This document shows positions 1 through 10,128 of a DNA stretch of 64,000 bases, in pieces. A program made the position numbers and the translations under genes. Under the pieces are notes generated by a model. It had not been told where the DNA came from. It made no database searches and saw only the letters and a program-made list of their open reading frames with translations. Source of the DNA: Streptomyces graminofaciens (GTDB lineage: Bacteria; Actinomycetota; Actinomycetes; Streptomycetales; Streptomycetaceae); assembly GCF_030294945.1 (NCBI RefSeq), contig NZ_AP018448.1, forward strand, positions 6,726,001 to 6,790,000. The letters run 5' to 3'. Position 1 is the stretch's first letter; every line of letters starts with the position of its first letter.

Positions 1-182
1 CGCTGAAACCGCGCCGCATCGGCACGGCGGTGGTCCAGCTCCTCATCGACGCCATCGAAGGGGTCGAATCAGACCAACCGGTCGAACAGGTGATACCGAC
101 GGAGCTGATCGTGCGCACCTCGTCCGAGCGACGTCCGCCGCGTACGACGGTCAGCCCGCCACGATCACCCGAAGAGGGTTGA
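1..182 (+). CDS. LacI-family transcriptional regulator, C-terminal fragment
   Basis: The window opens inside a gene whose last 59 codons are visible, ending at TGA 180-182. The readable segment LKPRRIGTAVVQLLIDAIEG followed by a Pro-rich stretch and ELIVRTSS is typical of the last helix and final strand of the periplasmic-binding-protein-like effector domain of LacI/GalR repressors, which commonly end in a variant of 'LIVRxS'. A basic, proline-rich tail of about 15 residues follows. The DNA-binding half lies outside the window, so the ligand and target cannot be inferred. Confidence 0.6.
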   Translation, partial: LKPRRIGTAVVQLLIDAIEGVESDQPVEQVIPTELIVRTSSERRPPRTTVSPPRSPEEG

Positions 183-209
183 CGCCGTAACGAAGATCCG
201 ACCGGAAGC

Positions 210-229
210 GGGCGGGGAAAGCCCCGCCC
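210..229 (+). terminator. Hairpin after the LacI-type gene
   Basis: An 8-bp perfect GC stem (GGGCGGGG / CCCCGCCC) with a four-base loop lies 28 bases after the stop of the upstream gene. There is no T tract, as is usual for actinomycete terminators. Confidence 0.5.
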
Positions 230-396
230 AATTCGGGAGAAAACCGCGGTGAACTGGGGTCCTGCGCCATTTCAACACCCCTGGGTCATCACATGGCGCG
301 ATCCGCATTCCTATGATGGGCGGACGACACCGCGGGCCGCTGCGACCAGGCAGTCCGATGCGGTGCAGATGCGGCGCGATGGTGGTGGAGGGGTCG

Positions 397-1485
397 ATGA
401 CTCAGGGGGCCGGTCAGGGACCCGAGGTGCGGACGCCGACGGTGCGCGATTTCCGCGTGCCCGCGTACGTCCACGAGGCCGGTCCGTACGGACAGACGAC
501 ACACCCCGGCGAGGCCGCCGGGTCCGGCGGACCCGCCGAGGACCCGGAGGGCTTCCCCGAGGGGTACACCCCGACCCAGCGCGACCTTCCGGTGATCAAC
601 CGGGGTGACACGCTTCAGGTCGTCGTCGACCCCGAGGCCGTGGCCGCCGAGCGGCCCACCGCCCGCCCGGGTCCCCTGTATGTCGTCGGCGACGTCCACG
701 GCTACCTCGACGAGCTGATCGCCGCGCTTCAGGAGCAGGGCCTGATCGATGCCGCGGGCAACTGGTCGGCGGGGACCTCGCGTCTGTGGTTCCTCGGCGA
801 CTTCACCGACCGCGGCCCGGACGGCATCGGCGTCATCGACCTCGTGATGCGCCTGTCCGCCGAGGCGGCAGCGGCCGGCGGCTACTGCAAGGCCCTCATG
901 GGCAACCACGAGCTGCTGCTGCTCGGCGCCAAGCGGTTCGGCGACACCCCCGTCAACTCCGGCGCGGGCACCGCCACCTTCCAGGCGGCCTGGCTGCTCA
1001 ACGGCGGCCAGAAGACCGACATGGACCGCCTCCAGGACCACCACCTGCAATGGATGGCCCGCCTCGACGCCATGGAGCTGGTCGACAACCACCTCCTGGT
1101 GCACTCCGACACCACGGCCTACCGCGACTACGGCGACTCCATCGAAGCCGTCAACGACACCATCCGCGAGACGATCACGCGCAACGACGCGGACGAGGTG
1201 TGGGACCTCTTCCGCAAGTTCACCCGGCGCTTCTCGTTCCGCGACGAGGGCGGCGCCGACGCCGTGCGCTCCCTGCTCGACGTCTACGGCGGCACGCGCA
1301 TCGTCCACGGCCACAGCCCCATCCCGTACCTCCTGGGCGAGGTCGGCTCGGAGGACGGCGAGGACAACTCGGGGCCCGTGGTCAACGGTCCGTACACCTA
1401 TGCGGACGGTCTGGCCGTCGCCATGGACGGTGGCGTGACCATGGCCGGAAAGCTGCTGGTCCAGCAACTGCCACTGGATAGCTGA
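397..1485 (+). CDS. Calcineurin-like metallophosphoesterase
   Basis: The 362-residue product carries the binuclear-metal phosphoesterase signature in order: GDVHG near residue 98, GDFTDRG near 134, GNHE near 169 and a late HGHSP near 305. These supply the Asp, His and Asn ligands of the two metals, so the fold should be that of PPP/Ser-Thr-phosphatase-like or bis(5'-nucleosyl)-tetraphosphatase-like hydrolases. The first ~95 residues are proline/glycine-rich and probably unstructured. ATG 397 is preferred over an in-frame ATG at 313 because a GGAGGGG ribosome-binding site sits just before it. No signal peptide or membrane segment is visible, so it is probably cytoplasmic. Substrate unknown; there is no operon partner. 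Confidence 0.85.
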   Translation: MTQGAGQGPEVRTPTVRDFRVPAYVHEAGPYGQTTHPGEAAGSGGPAEDPEGFPEGYTPTQRDLPVINRGDTLQVVVDPEAVAAERPTARPGPLYVVGDVHGYLDELIAALQEQGLIDAAGNWSAGTSRLWFLGDFTDRGPDGIGVIDLVMRLSAEAAAAGGYCKALMGNHELLLLGAKRFGDTPVNSGAGTATFQAAWLLNGGQKTDMDRLQDHHLQWMARLDAMELVDNHLLVHSDTTAYRDYGDSIEAVNDTIRETITRNDADEVWDLFRKFTRRFSFRDEGGADAVRSLLDVYGGTRIVHGHSPIPYLLGEVGSEDGEDNSGPVVNGPYTYADGLAVAMDGGVTMAGKLLVQQLPLDS

Positions 1486-1674
1486 GCATTCAACGGGCAG
1501 GCGTCCCCCTTCGGAAGAGTTTGCTGGCCAGGGGCCAATTTATTCAAACCCCCTGTCACCGCCTGCCGTCACCGCTCTACCATCGGCTTATCCGTAGCAG
1601 GCTCCCCTCCGTTTCTGCCCGACGGCTCGTCAGCATGCCGAGCCACAAGCCCTACGGAGCATCGGGGGATGCAC

Positions 1675-2544
1675 ATGAACAGCGTTCCGCAGCACCTGCT
1701 CAGTGAGGACCGCCAGGAGTACGAGCGGATCCTCGGCGAGGCGCTGCGCTCCGCACCACACCGCCCGGAATTCGCCGCCGGCCTGCAGCGGCTCAACCCC
1801 GAACAACTGCGCACGATGGCCCTCAACGCCACGACCCTCATCACAGAAGCCGCGGCGACCGAGTACCAGCACTATGTGAAGATCCGCGAGGAACTGCGCA
1901 ACCCCGCCGCCTCGACCCCGCCCGCCCGCGAAGGCACGGCGACGGGCTCGGCCGAGCCGGACGGTACGGCCGAGAGCCTCGCGGCCACCATAAGTGGAGC
2001 CACGGAGGCTGCCGGGGCCGGCGCGGGCGCCGTCGCCACGGTGCTCGCCCCCGTCCTCGCCGGCACAGCCGCGGGGATCTTCCTCCTTGTCGGCTACGTC
2101 ATGAAGATGATCGCCCCCGAGCGGGCCATAGCCCAGACACTCCTGACCACCGGTTGGGTCTTCGGCGCGGTCACAGCGGCGGCGATCCTTGTCGCCGCGG
2201 TCGGCCTCCTGCTCACCGCCCTCCGCAACAGCGCCACGGCCCTGGACGACGGAGCACGCAGCGAGTTGAGCGACGAAGTGGCCCGGGCCAGGGGTGCCTG
2301 GCGCGACGCCCTTCTGGAGCGTGGCATTTTCCCGTTCCTACGCGAGGCACTCGCCAACCCGGGCATGGTTCCGCTCGGCGACCCGCCCCGGCCGACACCG
2401 CCCAGCCGCATGCCGCACCTGGGCTACAACCGCCCGAGCTTCAGCAGCCCGGACAGTGGCACCACCACGGGCCACCGCCCCAGCTTCAGCAGCCCGGACT
2501 TCACGAGCCCGGACTTCGGCGGCCCGGAACACCAGCCCGACTGA
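1675..2544 (+). CDS. Putative membrane protein with two helices and a Ser/Pro tail
   Basis: Not recognised as a named family. The ~289-residue protein has an alpha-helical, charged N-terminal domain (about residues 1-85), then two strongly hydrophobic segments at roughly 110-145 and 155-190 separated by a short KMIAPER loop, then a helical region and a C-terminal tail with repeated FSSPD-type units (several copies in the last 50 residues). This looks like a two-helix hairpin membrane protein with both ends on one side. An in-frame ATG also lies at 1669; the GGGGG just upstream favours 1675. It stands alone, and the next gene is convergent. Confidence 0.65.
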   Translation: MNSVPQHLLSEDRQEYERILGEALRSAPHRPEFAAGLQRLNPEQLRTMALNATTLITEAAATEYQHYVKIREELRNPAASTPPAREGTATGSAEPDGTAESLAATISGATEAAGAGAGAVATVLAPVLAGTAAGIFLLVGYVMKMIAPERAIAQTLLTTGWVFGAVTAAAILVAAVGLLLTALRNSATALDDGARSELSDEVARARGAWRDALLERGIFPFLREALANPGMVPLGDPPRPTPPSRMPHLGYNRPSFSSPDSGTTTGHRPSFSSPDFTSPDFGGPEHQPD

Positions 2545-2691
2545 CCTGCCGGGCCCAGGCCGCCGCAACCGGCCCCACCGGGACAACGGCGGCCACCCCG
2601 GCCCCGACCCGCCTTCTCACCACACCCAACGGCTCACCTACACCACCGCCGGACCACCGGACCACCAGACCGCCCTACCGCCCTACCGCGC

Positions 2692-2810
2692 GGCTGAGCG
2701 GCTGAGCGGCTGAGCGGCTGAGCGGCTGAGCGGCTGAGCGGCTGAGCGGCTGAGCGGCTGAGCGGCTGAGCGGCTGAGGCCAGGCTGCCGCGGCTGAGGC
2801 CAGGCTGCCG
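2692..2810. repeat. Tandem repeats: 8-bp unit x 10.9 and 20-bp unit x 2
   Basis: Ten perfect copies of the octamer GGCTGAGC (2692-2771) plus seven bases of an eleventh run directly into two perfect copies of the 20-mer CGGCTGAGGCCAGGCTGCCG (2771-2790 and 2791-2810). The array lies in the non-coding gap between the convergent membrane-protein gene and thiC. The remaining bases between 2545 and 2901 hold no gene I can support. Confidence 0.95.
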
Positions 2811-2901
2811 CGGCCGAAGGACGTGCCCTCGAGCCGCGCCGCACCTGAGTCTGAAGCTCGGCCCGCGGAACAGCAGACGCCGACCGAGCCCGACCCGCCC
2901 G

Positions 2902-4856
<1,955 letters not shown>

Positions 4857-4940
4857 GCGTGTGCAAAGGTGCCCTCCACGCTAGCGGCAGATGTGGCGCG
4901 GTGAACAGTGGGCACCGCTCGTTCTTGCGATGATCGGTCG

Positions 4941-6419
4941 GTGACCTCGACACAGCATCCCCCGTTCCCACCCTCCGAGCCGCCGCACGGCCATGGCCTC
5001 GCGAACGGCCATTGGGACGGCAGCGGCGGCGGGCACGCCCCCGGTGACGGGCATGAACACGCCTCGCCGCCCCCTGCCGGTGGCCACGGTGACTCCGCCC
5101 CGCCTCCAGGCGGGGGCCACGGTCATTCCCATGGCCATAGTCACAGTCACGGGCCCGCCGCGCCCGTCTCACAGCACCTGCGCAAGGTGATCGCCGCGGT
5201 GCTGATCCCCTTCGCGACCGCGGTCGTCGTGGGGCTTGTCGTGCTCTGGCCCGGCGGCGCCCCCTCGCACGAGCGCACCGGCGTGGGCTTCGACCGGCAG
5301 ACACAGGCGGCCACGGTCACCAAGGTCGACGAGGTCAGCTGTGCGTCGGTGAACGCCTCGGGGGAGGCCCCGTCCGGCGACACGTCCACGGCGGAGGGCT
5401 CGTCCGCCCAGCAGCAGGCGAACGGCACCTGCAAGAAGGCGACGATCCGCATCGACACCGGCAAGGACAAGGGCCGTACGTTCACGGAGATCGTCCAGCC
5501 CGACCAGTCCCGGCAGCTGAGTGAGGGCCAGGAGGTCGTGGTCGCCTACGAACCTGCCGCGCCCAAGGATCTCCAGTACTCGGTCACCGATGTGAACCGT
5601 AAGTTCCCGATGGCACTGCTGGCCGGGATCTTCGCACTCGCGGTCGTTGTGGTGGGCAGGTTGCGCGGTGTCATGGCGTTGGTCGCGCTGGCCGTCAGCT
5701 TCATGGTGCTGACCTTCTTCATCCTGCCGGCCATCCTGCAGGGCTCGAATCCGCTGGTCGTGGCCGTGGTGGGAGCCAGCGCCATCATGCTGATCGCGCT
5801 CTATATGTGCCACGGCCTCTCGGCGAGGACATCGGTCGCGGTGCTCGGCACTCTGATCTCGCTGCTGCTGATCGGTGTCCTGGGCTCGATGTTCATCGGC
5901 TGGGCGGCACTGACCGGCAACACCGACGACAACACCGGCCTGATCCACGGACTGTATCCGTCGATCGACATGAGCGGTCTGCTGCTCGCGGGCGTCATCA
6001 TCGGCTCGCTCGGCGTGCTCGACGACGTGACGGTCACCCAGACGTCCGCGGTCTGGGAGTTGCACGAGGCGAACCCGGCGATGGGCTGGCGCGGGCTGTA
6101 CCGGGCGGGCATCCGGATCGGCCGCGACCACATCGCATCGGTCGTCAACACCCTCGTCCTCGCCTACGCGGGTGCCGCCCTGCCGCTGCTGTTGCTCTTC
6201 TCGATCGCGCAGAGCAGTGTCGGCACGGTCGCCAACAGCGAGCTGGTCGCCGAGGAGATCGTGCGGACGCTGGTCGGCTCGATCGGCCTGGTGGCCTCCG
6301 TGCCGGTGACCACCGTGCTGGCGGCCCTGGTGGTCTCGGCCGACCGCCCTGGCACCCCTGAGGTCGCAGCCGCGGCCGCTCCGGCACGTACCGGAAGGGG
6401 CCGCCGCCGCAAGCGCTGA
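4941..6419 (+). CDS. YibE/F family multipass membrane protein
   Basis: The 492-residue protein starts with a His/Gly/Pro-rich cytoplasmic-type segment (repeated GHGH and HSHGH runs, possible metal binding), then a transmembrane helix near residue 75, an extracytoplasmic domain of about 120 residues containing two Cys, and a C-terminal block of six to seven hydrophobic helices. The helices carry family signatures such as LYPSIDMSGLLLAGVIIGSLG, followed by VLDDVTVTQ and HEANP. YibE/F proteins have no firmly established biochemical role. GTG 4941 is preferred over an upstream ATG at 4908. It is divergent from thiC and convergent with ssgA. Confidence 0.85.
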   Translation: MTSTQHPPFPPSEPPHGHGLANGHWDGSGGGHAPGDGHEHASPPPAGGHGDSAPPPGGGHGHSHGHSHSHGPAAPVSQHLRKVIAAVLIPFATAVVVGLVVLWPGGAPSHERTGVGFDRQTQAATVTKVDEVSCASVNASGEAPSGDTSTAEGSSAQQQANGTCKKATIRIDTGKDKGRTFTEIVQPDQSRQLSEGQEVVVAYEPAAPKDLQYSVTDVNRKFPMALLAGIFALAVVVVGRLRGVMALVALAVSFMVLTFFILPAILQGSNPLVVAVVGASAIMLIALYMCHGLSARTSVAVLGTLISLLLIGVLGSMFIGWAALTGNTDDNTGLIHGLYPSIDMSGLLLAGVIIGSLGVLDDVTVTQTSAVWELHEANPAMGWRGLYRAGIRIGRDHIASVVNTLVLAYAGAALPLLLLFSIAQSSVGTVANSELVAEEIVRTLVGSIGLVASVPVTTVLAALVVSADRPGTPEVAAAAAPARTGRGRRRKR

Positions 6420-6538
6420 AGCGTTCCGCCACCACTGGCGGCCCCAACAGCCACACCGACCGCACCCGGTCCGCTACGACGCCGACAGCCGCGTACCGCC
6501 CCAGAGGAAGCGTTACGGCACTCTCGGCGCCGTACGGC

Positions 6539-6976
6539 TCAACCCGCGCTCTGTTCCTCGGCCAGGATGCGGTCCAGCGCCTCGTCGAGCAGGGCGTCGA
6601 AGTCGGCGAGGGAACGCTCCTGCCCCAGCGGCACGAGCTTGTCCGTGCGGTCCAGGAAGGCCACGAGCGGCGCCGTGCCGGCCCGGAAGAGCGCCTGGTC
6701 GCTGCCGACCTGAAGCCGGATCAGCACCTCGCCGAACCCTTCCGGATCGGCGGGCGCGATGTGCACGTCCCCGTCACCGCACGGCCGACCCACTCCGTCG
6801 ATCAGCAGCTCCCGCCCGAAGGCCCAGGTCACGGGGGCGTCGCCCGGCAGATGGAAGGTCAGCCGCACGGCGTAGGGATCACAGGTCTCGTAACGCAGCT
6901 CCACCGGAATGCGGAAGGAGAGCTCCTCCGACACGAGGAAGCTCATCATGACCTCAGCCTGTACCGACTCGCGCAT
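6539..6976 (-). CDS. ssgA: SsgA, sporulation-specific cell division activator
   Basis: A 145-residue SsgA-like protein. The sequence SFLVSEELSFRIPVELRYE, then FHLPGDAPVTWAFGREL and FLDRTDKLVPLGQE, is the hallmark of SsgA itself rather than SsgB. In streptomycetes SsgA localises SsgB and, through it, FtsZ to future sporulation septa, and its level strongly affects septation and branching. The first nine residues may not be translated: an ATG-ATG pair (6946-6951) with a GAGG just upstream would give the 135-136-residue form. Its activator gene ssgR lies 98 bases upstream in the same direction, as in other streptomycetes. Confidence 0.95.
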   Translation of the reverse strand: MRESVQAEVMMSFLVSEELSFRIPVELRYETCDPYAVRLTFHLPGDAPVTWAFGRELLIDGVGRPCGDGDVHIAPADPEGFGEVLIRLQVGSDQALFRAGTAPLVAFLDRTDKLVPLGQERSLADFDALLDEALDRILAEEQSAG

Positions 6977-7074
6977 CGCCTACCCCGCCGTGTTTGTCGA
7001 CTGGCCAGGAAACATCTGCCTGACACTGCTGGAAGTTTGCTGAAAGTACACAAGAGATCACAAGGAGTGATTTT

Positions 7075-8301
7075 TCAGATACTGATAGAGATCGCGAGTG
7101 TCCCTACGAGCTTTCCGATCTCCGTCTGCAACTGATGCGCCGCGGTCATCAGCCGGTCCGCCTGGTGTGCTGGCAGCGAAATGGCCATCGTCGCGGCCGT
7201 CGGCCCAGCCGTGATGGGAATCGCGGCACAGACCGTCCCGAGGGCGTACTCCTGCCGCTCGACGACCGGTTCCATCCGTCCGATGCGGTCCAGGCGCCGC
7301 AACAGGCTCTCGTTGTCGCGCACCGTGTACGGGGTGATCGACTGCACGGGATAGCGGTCGAGGTGGTCCCGGCGGGCCCCCTCGCCGAGCTGGGAGAGCA
7401 GGCACTGCCCGATGGCGTGGGCGTGCCCCGTCTCCCGGAAGTCGGCCCACTCCTCGACCGCGGGGAGACCCGGGGAGTCCGCGACGCACATGACCTCGAT
7501 CTCGCCCTCGCGGTAGGCCGCGTAGTACACGGGTACGCCGATGGTGTCCCGCCAGTGGGCAAGCGCTTCGCTCACGCTGCTGCGACGTTTCTGCTGTGCT
7601 CCGCTGCTACTCAACCGCTCGGCAGCCTCGCCCAGGAAGAACAGCCCTTTCTCCCGGCGCAGATAGCCCTCGTGGACCAGGGTGCGCAGCAGGTGGTACG
7701 CCGTGGGGAGCGCGAGGCCTGCGTCCCGCGCCAACTGCTTCGCGGGCGCCCCGTGTTCCCGCCCTGCGACCGCCTCCAGTAGCCGCATCGCCCGCTGCAC
7801 GGAGCCGATGAGGGTGCCGGAGTGGGCCTCCGGCACGGCGGTGGGGGGCTTCGGTGCCGGGATGTGCAGTCCCGAGGGGCGAGGGGTGTCCGGCGGACGA
7901 GGGGCTTGCGACGGGCTCGGGCCATCCGGCGACCGAGAAGGCTCCGTCAGCCGAGAACCCTCCGAAGGCGTACGCTTTTCCGCCGCTCGGGGCCGGGCGC
8001 ACGGAACGGATTCCTCGCCCGGTGACGTACGAGGCTGCTCGGGCGGAGCCGCCGTCTTCGACGGTGTCGTACGCGGTTGTGTCGACGCGGGGGGTGTCTC
8101 CGTGGGCCGGGTGGCAGGGCGCTCGGGGGCGGCGGCCGTTCGTGTCGGGCGGGGGCCCGGCTGCTCGGGGGGAGCCGCGCTCTGCGGCGGTGTCGATCTG
8201 GGCCCGGGCTGCGCGGGCGGAGCGGCGCTCTGGGCCGACCGGGGGCGCGGCTGGGCGGGTGGGGCGAGGGGTTCTGCGGGTGCGGTGTCAGCCGTGGCCA
8301 A
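7075..8301 (-). CDS. ssgR: IclR-family regulator SsgR
   Basis: An IclR-type regulator directly upstream of ssgA, so it is most likely SsgR, the activator of ssgA transcription. The winged-helix domain begins near residue 165 (GTLIGSVQRAMRLLEAVAG, then AGLALPTAYHLLRTLVHEGY) and is followed by the IclR effector domain to the end. The striking part is the first ~160 residues, a low-complexity Pro/Arg/Ala extension built from repeats such as AAPPxQPGPR. IclR proteins usually lack this and are about 240-260 residues, so either the true start is internal or this strain has an extended SsgR. GTG or ATG starts near residue 145 would give the usual length. Confidence 0.88.
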   Translation of the reverse strand: MATADTAPAEPLAPPAQPRPRSAQSAAPPAQPGPRSTPPQSAAPPEQPGPRPTRTAAAPERPATRPTETPPASTQPRTTPSKTAAPPEQPRTSPGEESVPCARPRAAEKRTPSEGSRLTEPSRSPDGPSPSQAPRPPDTPRPSGLHIPAPKPPTAVPEAHSGTLIGSVQRAMRLLEAVAGREHGAPAKQLARDAGLALPTAYHLLRTLVHEGYLRREKGLFFLGEAAERLSSSGAQQKRRSSVSEALAHWRDTIGVPVYYAAYREGEIEVMCVADSPGLPAVEEWADFRETGHAHAIGQCLLSQLGEGARRDHLDRYPVQSITPYTVRDNESLLRRLDRIGRMEPVVERQEYALGTVCAAIPITAGPTAATMAISLPAHQADRLMTAAHQLQTEIGKLVGTLAISISI

Positions 8302-8499
8302 GGGTCACTCCCGAAGCACGAGGAGGGCCGCCCGTGCGGGGAACACGGGAGGGGAGAGGCGCCGCACGCGGGGGTCGAGCCCGCGACGAGCTTCCGGACT
8401 CTAACCGCCTGCCACCGCTCGCCGACCGCCCCGCCGGGAAACTTCCCCCGGGCGAGCGAACCTCGCGTTCCTGTTACCGCCCCGCCCGTGACCAGCGCC

Positions 8500-8712
8500 T
8501 CACCAGTCGCCGCGCGACGACGACCCCGCCGTGAACTTCCGTACGACGTAGATCAGTCCGCCGACCAGCGCCACGAAGACCAGTGCCTTGAAGAGCAGGC
8601 CGACCACGACCTGGACGACGCTGACTATCAGTCCGCCGAACACGAGCAGAGCGATGACCGGCACCGCGATCCACTTCACCCACCACGGCATCCCCGCGAA
8701 GATCTCCCGCAT
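8500..8712 (-). CDS. Small DUF5326-type membrane protein
   Basis: A 70-residue protein consisting almost entirely of two hydrophobic helices (about residues 13-35 and 38-58) with a short charged tail (RKFTAGSSSRGDW). The opening MREIFAGMPWWVKWIAVP resembles the DUF5326 family found throughout streptomycetes. Function unknown; likely an inner-membrane protein. It shares direction with ssgR but is separated from it by about 200 bases. Confidence 0.75.
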   Translation of the reverse strand: MREIFAGMPWWVKWIAVPVIALLVFGGLIVSVVQVVVGLLFKALVFVALVGGLIYVVRKFTAGSSSRGDW

Positions 8713-8873
8713 CGCCTTGCTCCTTGTGTCCAGGCCCGTGGCCCTCTTCCAGGGCTCTCTTCCGGGACTTCTGACGTCCTGCCATCGATGCTAGGACGGC
8801 GAGGAGGGCGTTCGGGGGCTTCGCAGCCCTTGTCCAACCCTGATCGTTCCCCTAGGGAACCCTGAAGCGGATG

Positions 8874-9191
8874 TCAGCCCTCCGGCGGAGAGAACACCAC
8901 CATGACCCGCAGATCCTCGGTGATGTGGTGGAACTTGTGGGCGACTCCGGCGGGCACGTAGACGACGCTGCCGCGCGCGACCTGGGTGGTCTCCATGCCG
9001 ACGGTGAGCGAGGCGCGGCCGCTCACGACGAAGTACACCTCGTCCTGCTTGTGCGGGTTCTGCGGGTCGAGTTCGCCGGCGTCGAGGGCGTAGAGACCGA
9101 CGGACATGTTCCGCTCGCGCAGGAACTGCAGGTAGGCACCGTCGTTGGCGGCGCGTTCCGCCTCCAGTTCATCCAACCGGAATGCCTTCAT
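8874..9191 (-). CDS. Cupin-domain protein
   Basis: A 105-residue single cupin. The two cupin motifs are visible: GELDPQNPHKQDEVYFVVSGRASLTVG and then RGSVVYVPAGVAHKFHHI. They contain the Glu and His residues expected to bind a metal, although the first motif has HxxxDE rather than the usual HxH. ATG 9191 fits the family length; the open frame continues upstream only as an artefact of composition. Small cupins of this type are often sugar- or small-molecule-binding enzymes, but the substrate cannot be told. Divergent from the holin-like gene. Confidence 0.8.
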   Translation of the reverse strand: MKAFRLDELEAERAANDGAYLQFLRERNMSVGLYALDAGELDPQNPHKQDEVYFVVSGRASLTVGMETTQVARGSVVYVPAGVAHKFHHITEDLRVMVVFSPPEG

Positions 9192-9249
9192 CGATTTGGT
9201 CCGCCCTTGCCCGTACTCGTAACCGATCTCGTCTGTCACGATCAGACAC

Positions 9250-9627
9250 ATGATGAATTTCCTAGTCAAGACGATAGCCAACGCGGGCGCCCTGGCGGTC
9301 GCCGTATGGGTGCTGGACAAGATCACGCTCACCGGGGACAGCACGGGCAAGAAGGTCGGCACACTACTGCTGGTCGCGCTCGTATTCGGCCTGGTGAACG
9401 CCGTGGTCAAGCCGCTCGTGAACCTGCTGACCCTGCCGCTGTTCATCTTGACGCTCGGCCTTTTCACCTTGATCGTGAACGCCCTGATGCTGCTGCTCAC
9501 CTCGTGGCTGGCCGACAAGCTCGACCTCAGCTTCCACGTGGACGGCTTCTGGACGGCCGTACTCGGCGCCCTGATCATCTCGATCGTCTCCTGGGCGCTC
9601 CACCTCGTCCTGCCCGACGGTGACTGA
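9250..9627 (+). CDS. Phage-holin-like / YvlD (DUF360) membrane protein
   Basis: A 125-residue protein with four hydrophobic segments (about 5-23, 36-55, 58-80 and 100-120). The segment FGLVNAVVKPLVNLLTLPL followed by FTLGLFTLIVNALMLLLTSWLA-type sequence is the signature of the YvlD/DUF360 'holin-like' family. These are ordinary chromosomal membrane proteins of unknown role, not evidence of a prophage. No ribosome-binding site is visible. Nine bases separate it from the phosphatase gene, so the two are probably co-transcribed. Confidence 0.85.
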   Translation: MMNFLVKTIANAGALAVAVWVLDKITLTGDSTGKKVGTLLLVALVFGLVNAVVKPLVNLLTLPLFILTLGLFTLIVNALMLLLTSWLADKLDLSFHVDGFWTAVLGALIISIVSWALHLVLPDGD

Positions 9628-9636
9628 GGTCCCGAG

Positions 9637-10128
9637 ATGATTTACCGCGTCTGCTTCGTCTGTACCGGCAACATCTGCCGTTCCCCGATGGCCGAGGCCG
9701 TTTTCCGCGCACGTATAGAGGAGGCCGGCCTCGACGGCACGGTCGAGGTCGACAGCGCGGGCACCGGCGGCTGGCACGAGGGTGACGGTGCCGATCCCCG
9801 CACGGTCTCCGTCCTGGAGTCGAACGGCTACGACAGCCATCACGCCGCGCGGCAGTTCCAGGTCTCCTGGTTCTCCCGCCTCGACCTCGTCATCGCCCTC
9901 GACACCGGCCATCTCAAGGCCTTGCGCCGGCTCGCGCCCACCACGGAGGACGCCGAGAAAGTACGGCTTCTGCGCTCCTACGACCCTGCCGCGGACGACG
10001 ACCTCGATGTTCCCGACCCGTACTACGGAGGCATGGACGGCTTCGAGGAGTGCCTCGAACTGGTGGAGGCGGCGAGCCCCGGGCTGCTCGCCGCCGTACG
10101 CGAGCAGGTGGAGGGACCGGCGGCATGA
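9637..10128 (+). CDS. Low-molecular-weight protein-tyrosine phosphatase
   Basis: The 163-residue protein has the N-terminal P-loop VCTGNICRSPMAE (C-X5-R, with the nucleophilic Cys near residue 7) and the C-terminal general-acid loop DVPDPYYGG, the two defining motifs of the family. Length is typical. Such enzymes dephosphorylate phosphotyrosine proteins and, in streptomycetes, have been linked to secondary metabolism and development. Its stop overlaps the next start (ATGA), indicating translational coupling with the PLP enzyme. Confidence 0.93.
   Translation: MIYRVCFVCTGNICRSPMAEAVFRARIEEAGLDGTVEVDSAGTGGWHEGDGADPRTVSVLESNGYDSHHAARQFQVSWFSRLDLVIALDTGHLKALRRLAPTTEDAEKVRLLRSYDPAADDDLDVPDPYYGGMDGFEECLELVEAASPGLLAAVREQVEGPAA

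Noticed and set aside
8362..8424. tRNA-like sequence on the minus strand upstream of ssgR (GCGGG-CTCGACC-CCCGC resembles a T arm, with a possible anticodon-like loop).
   Set aside because: No matching 7-bp acceptor stem can be formed, the loop begins CTC rather than TTC, and the D arm is absent. At best a relic.
9250..9627. 'Phage holin' as evidence of a prophage.
   Set aside because: The family is a widespread chromosomal membrane protein and no other phage gene is nearby.
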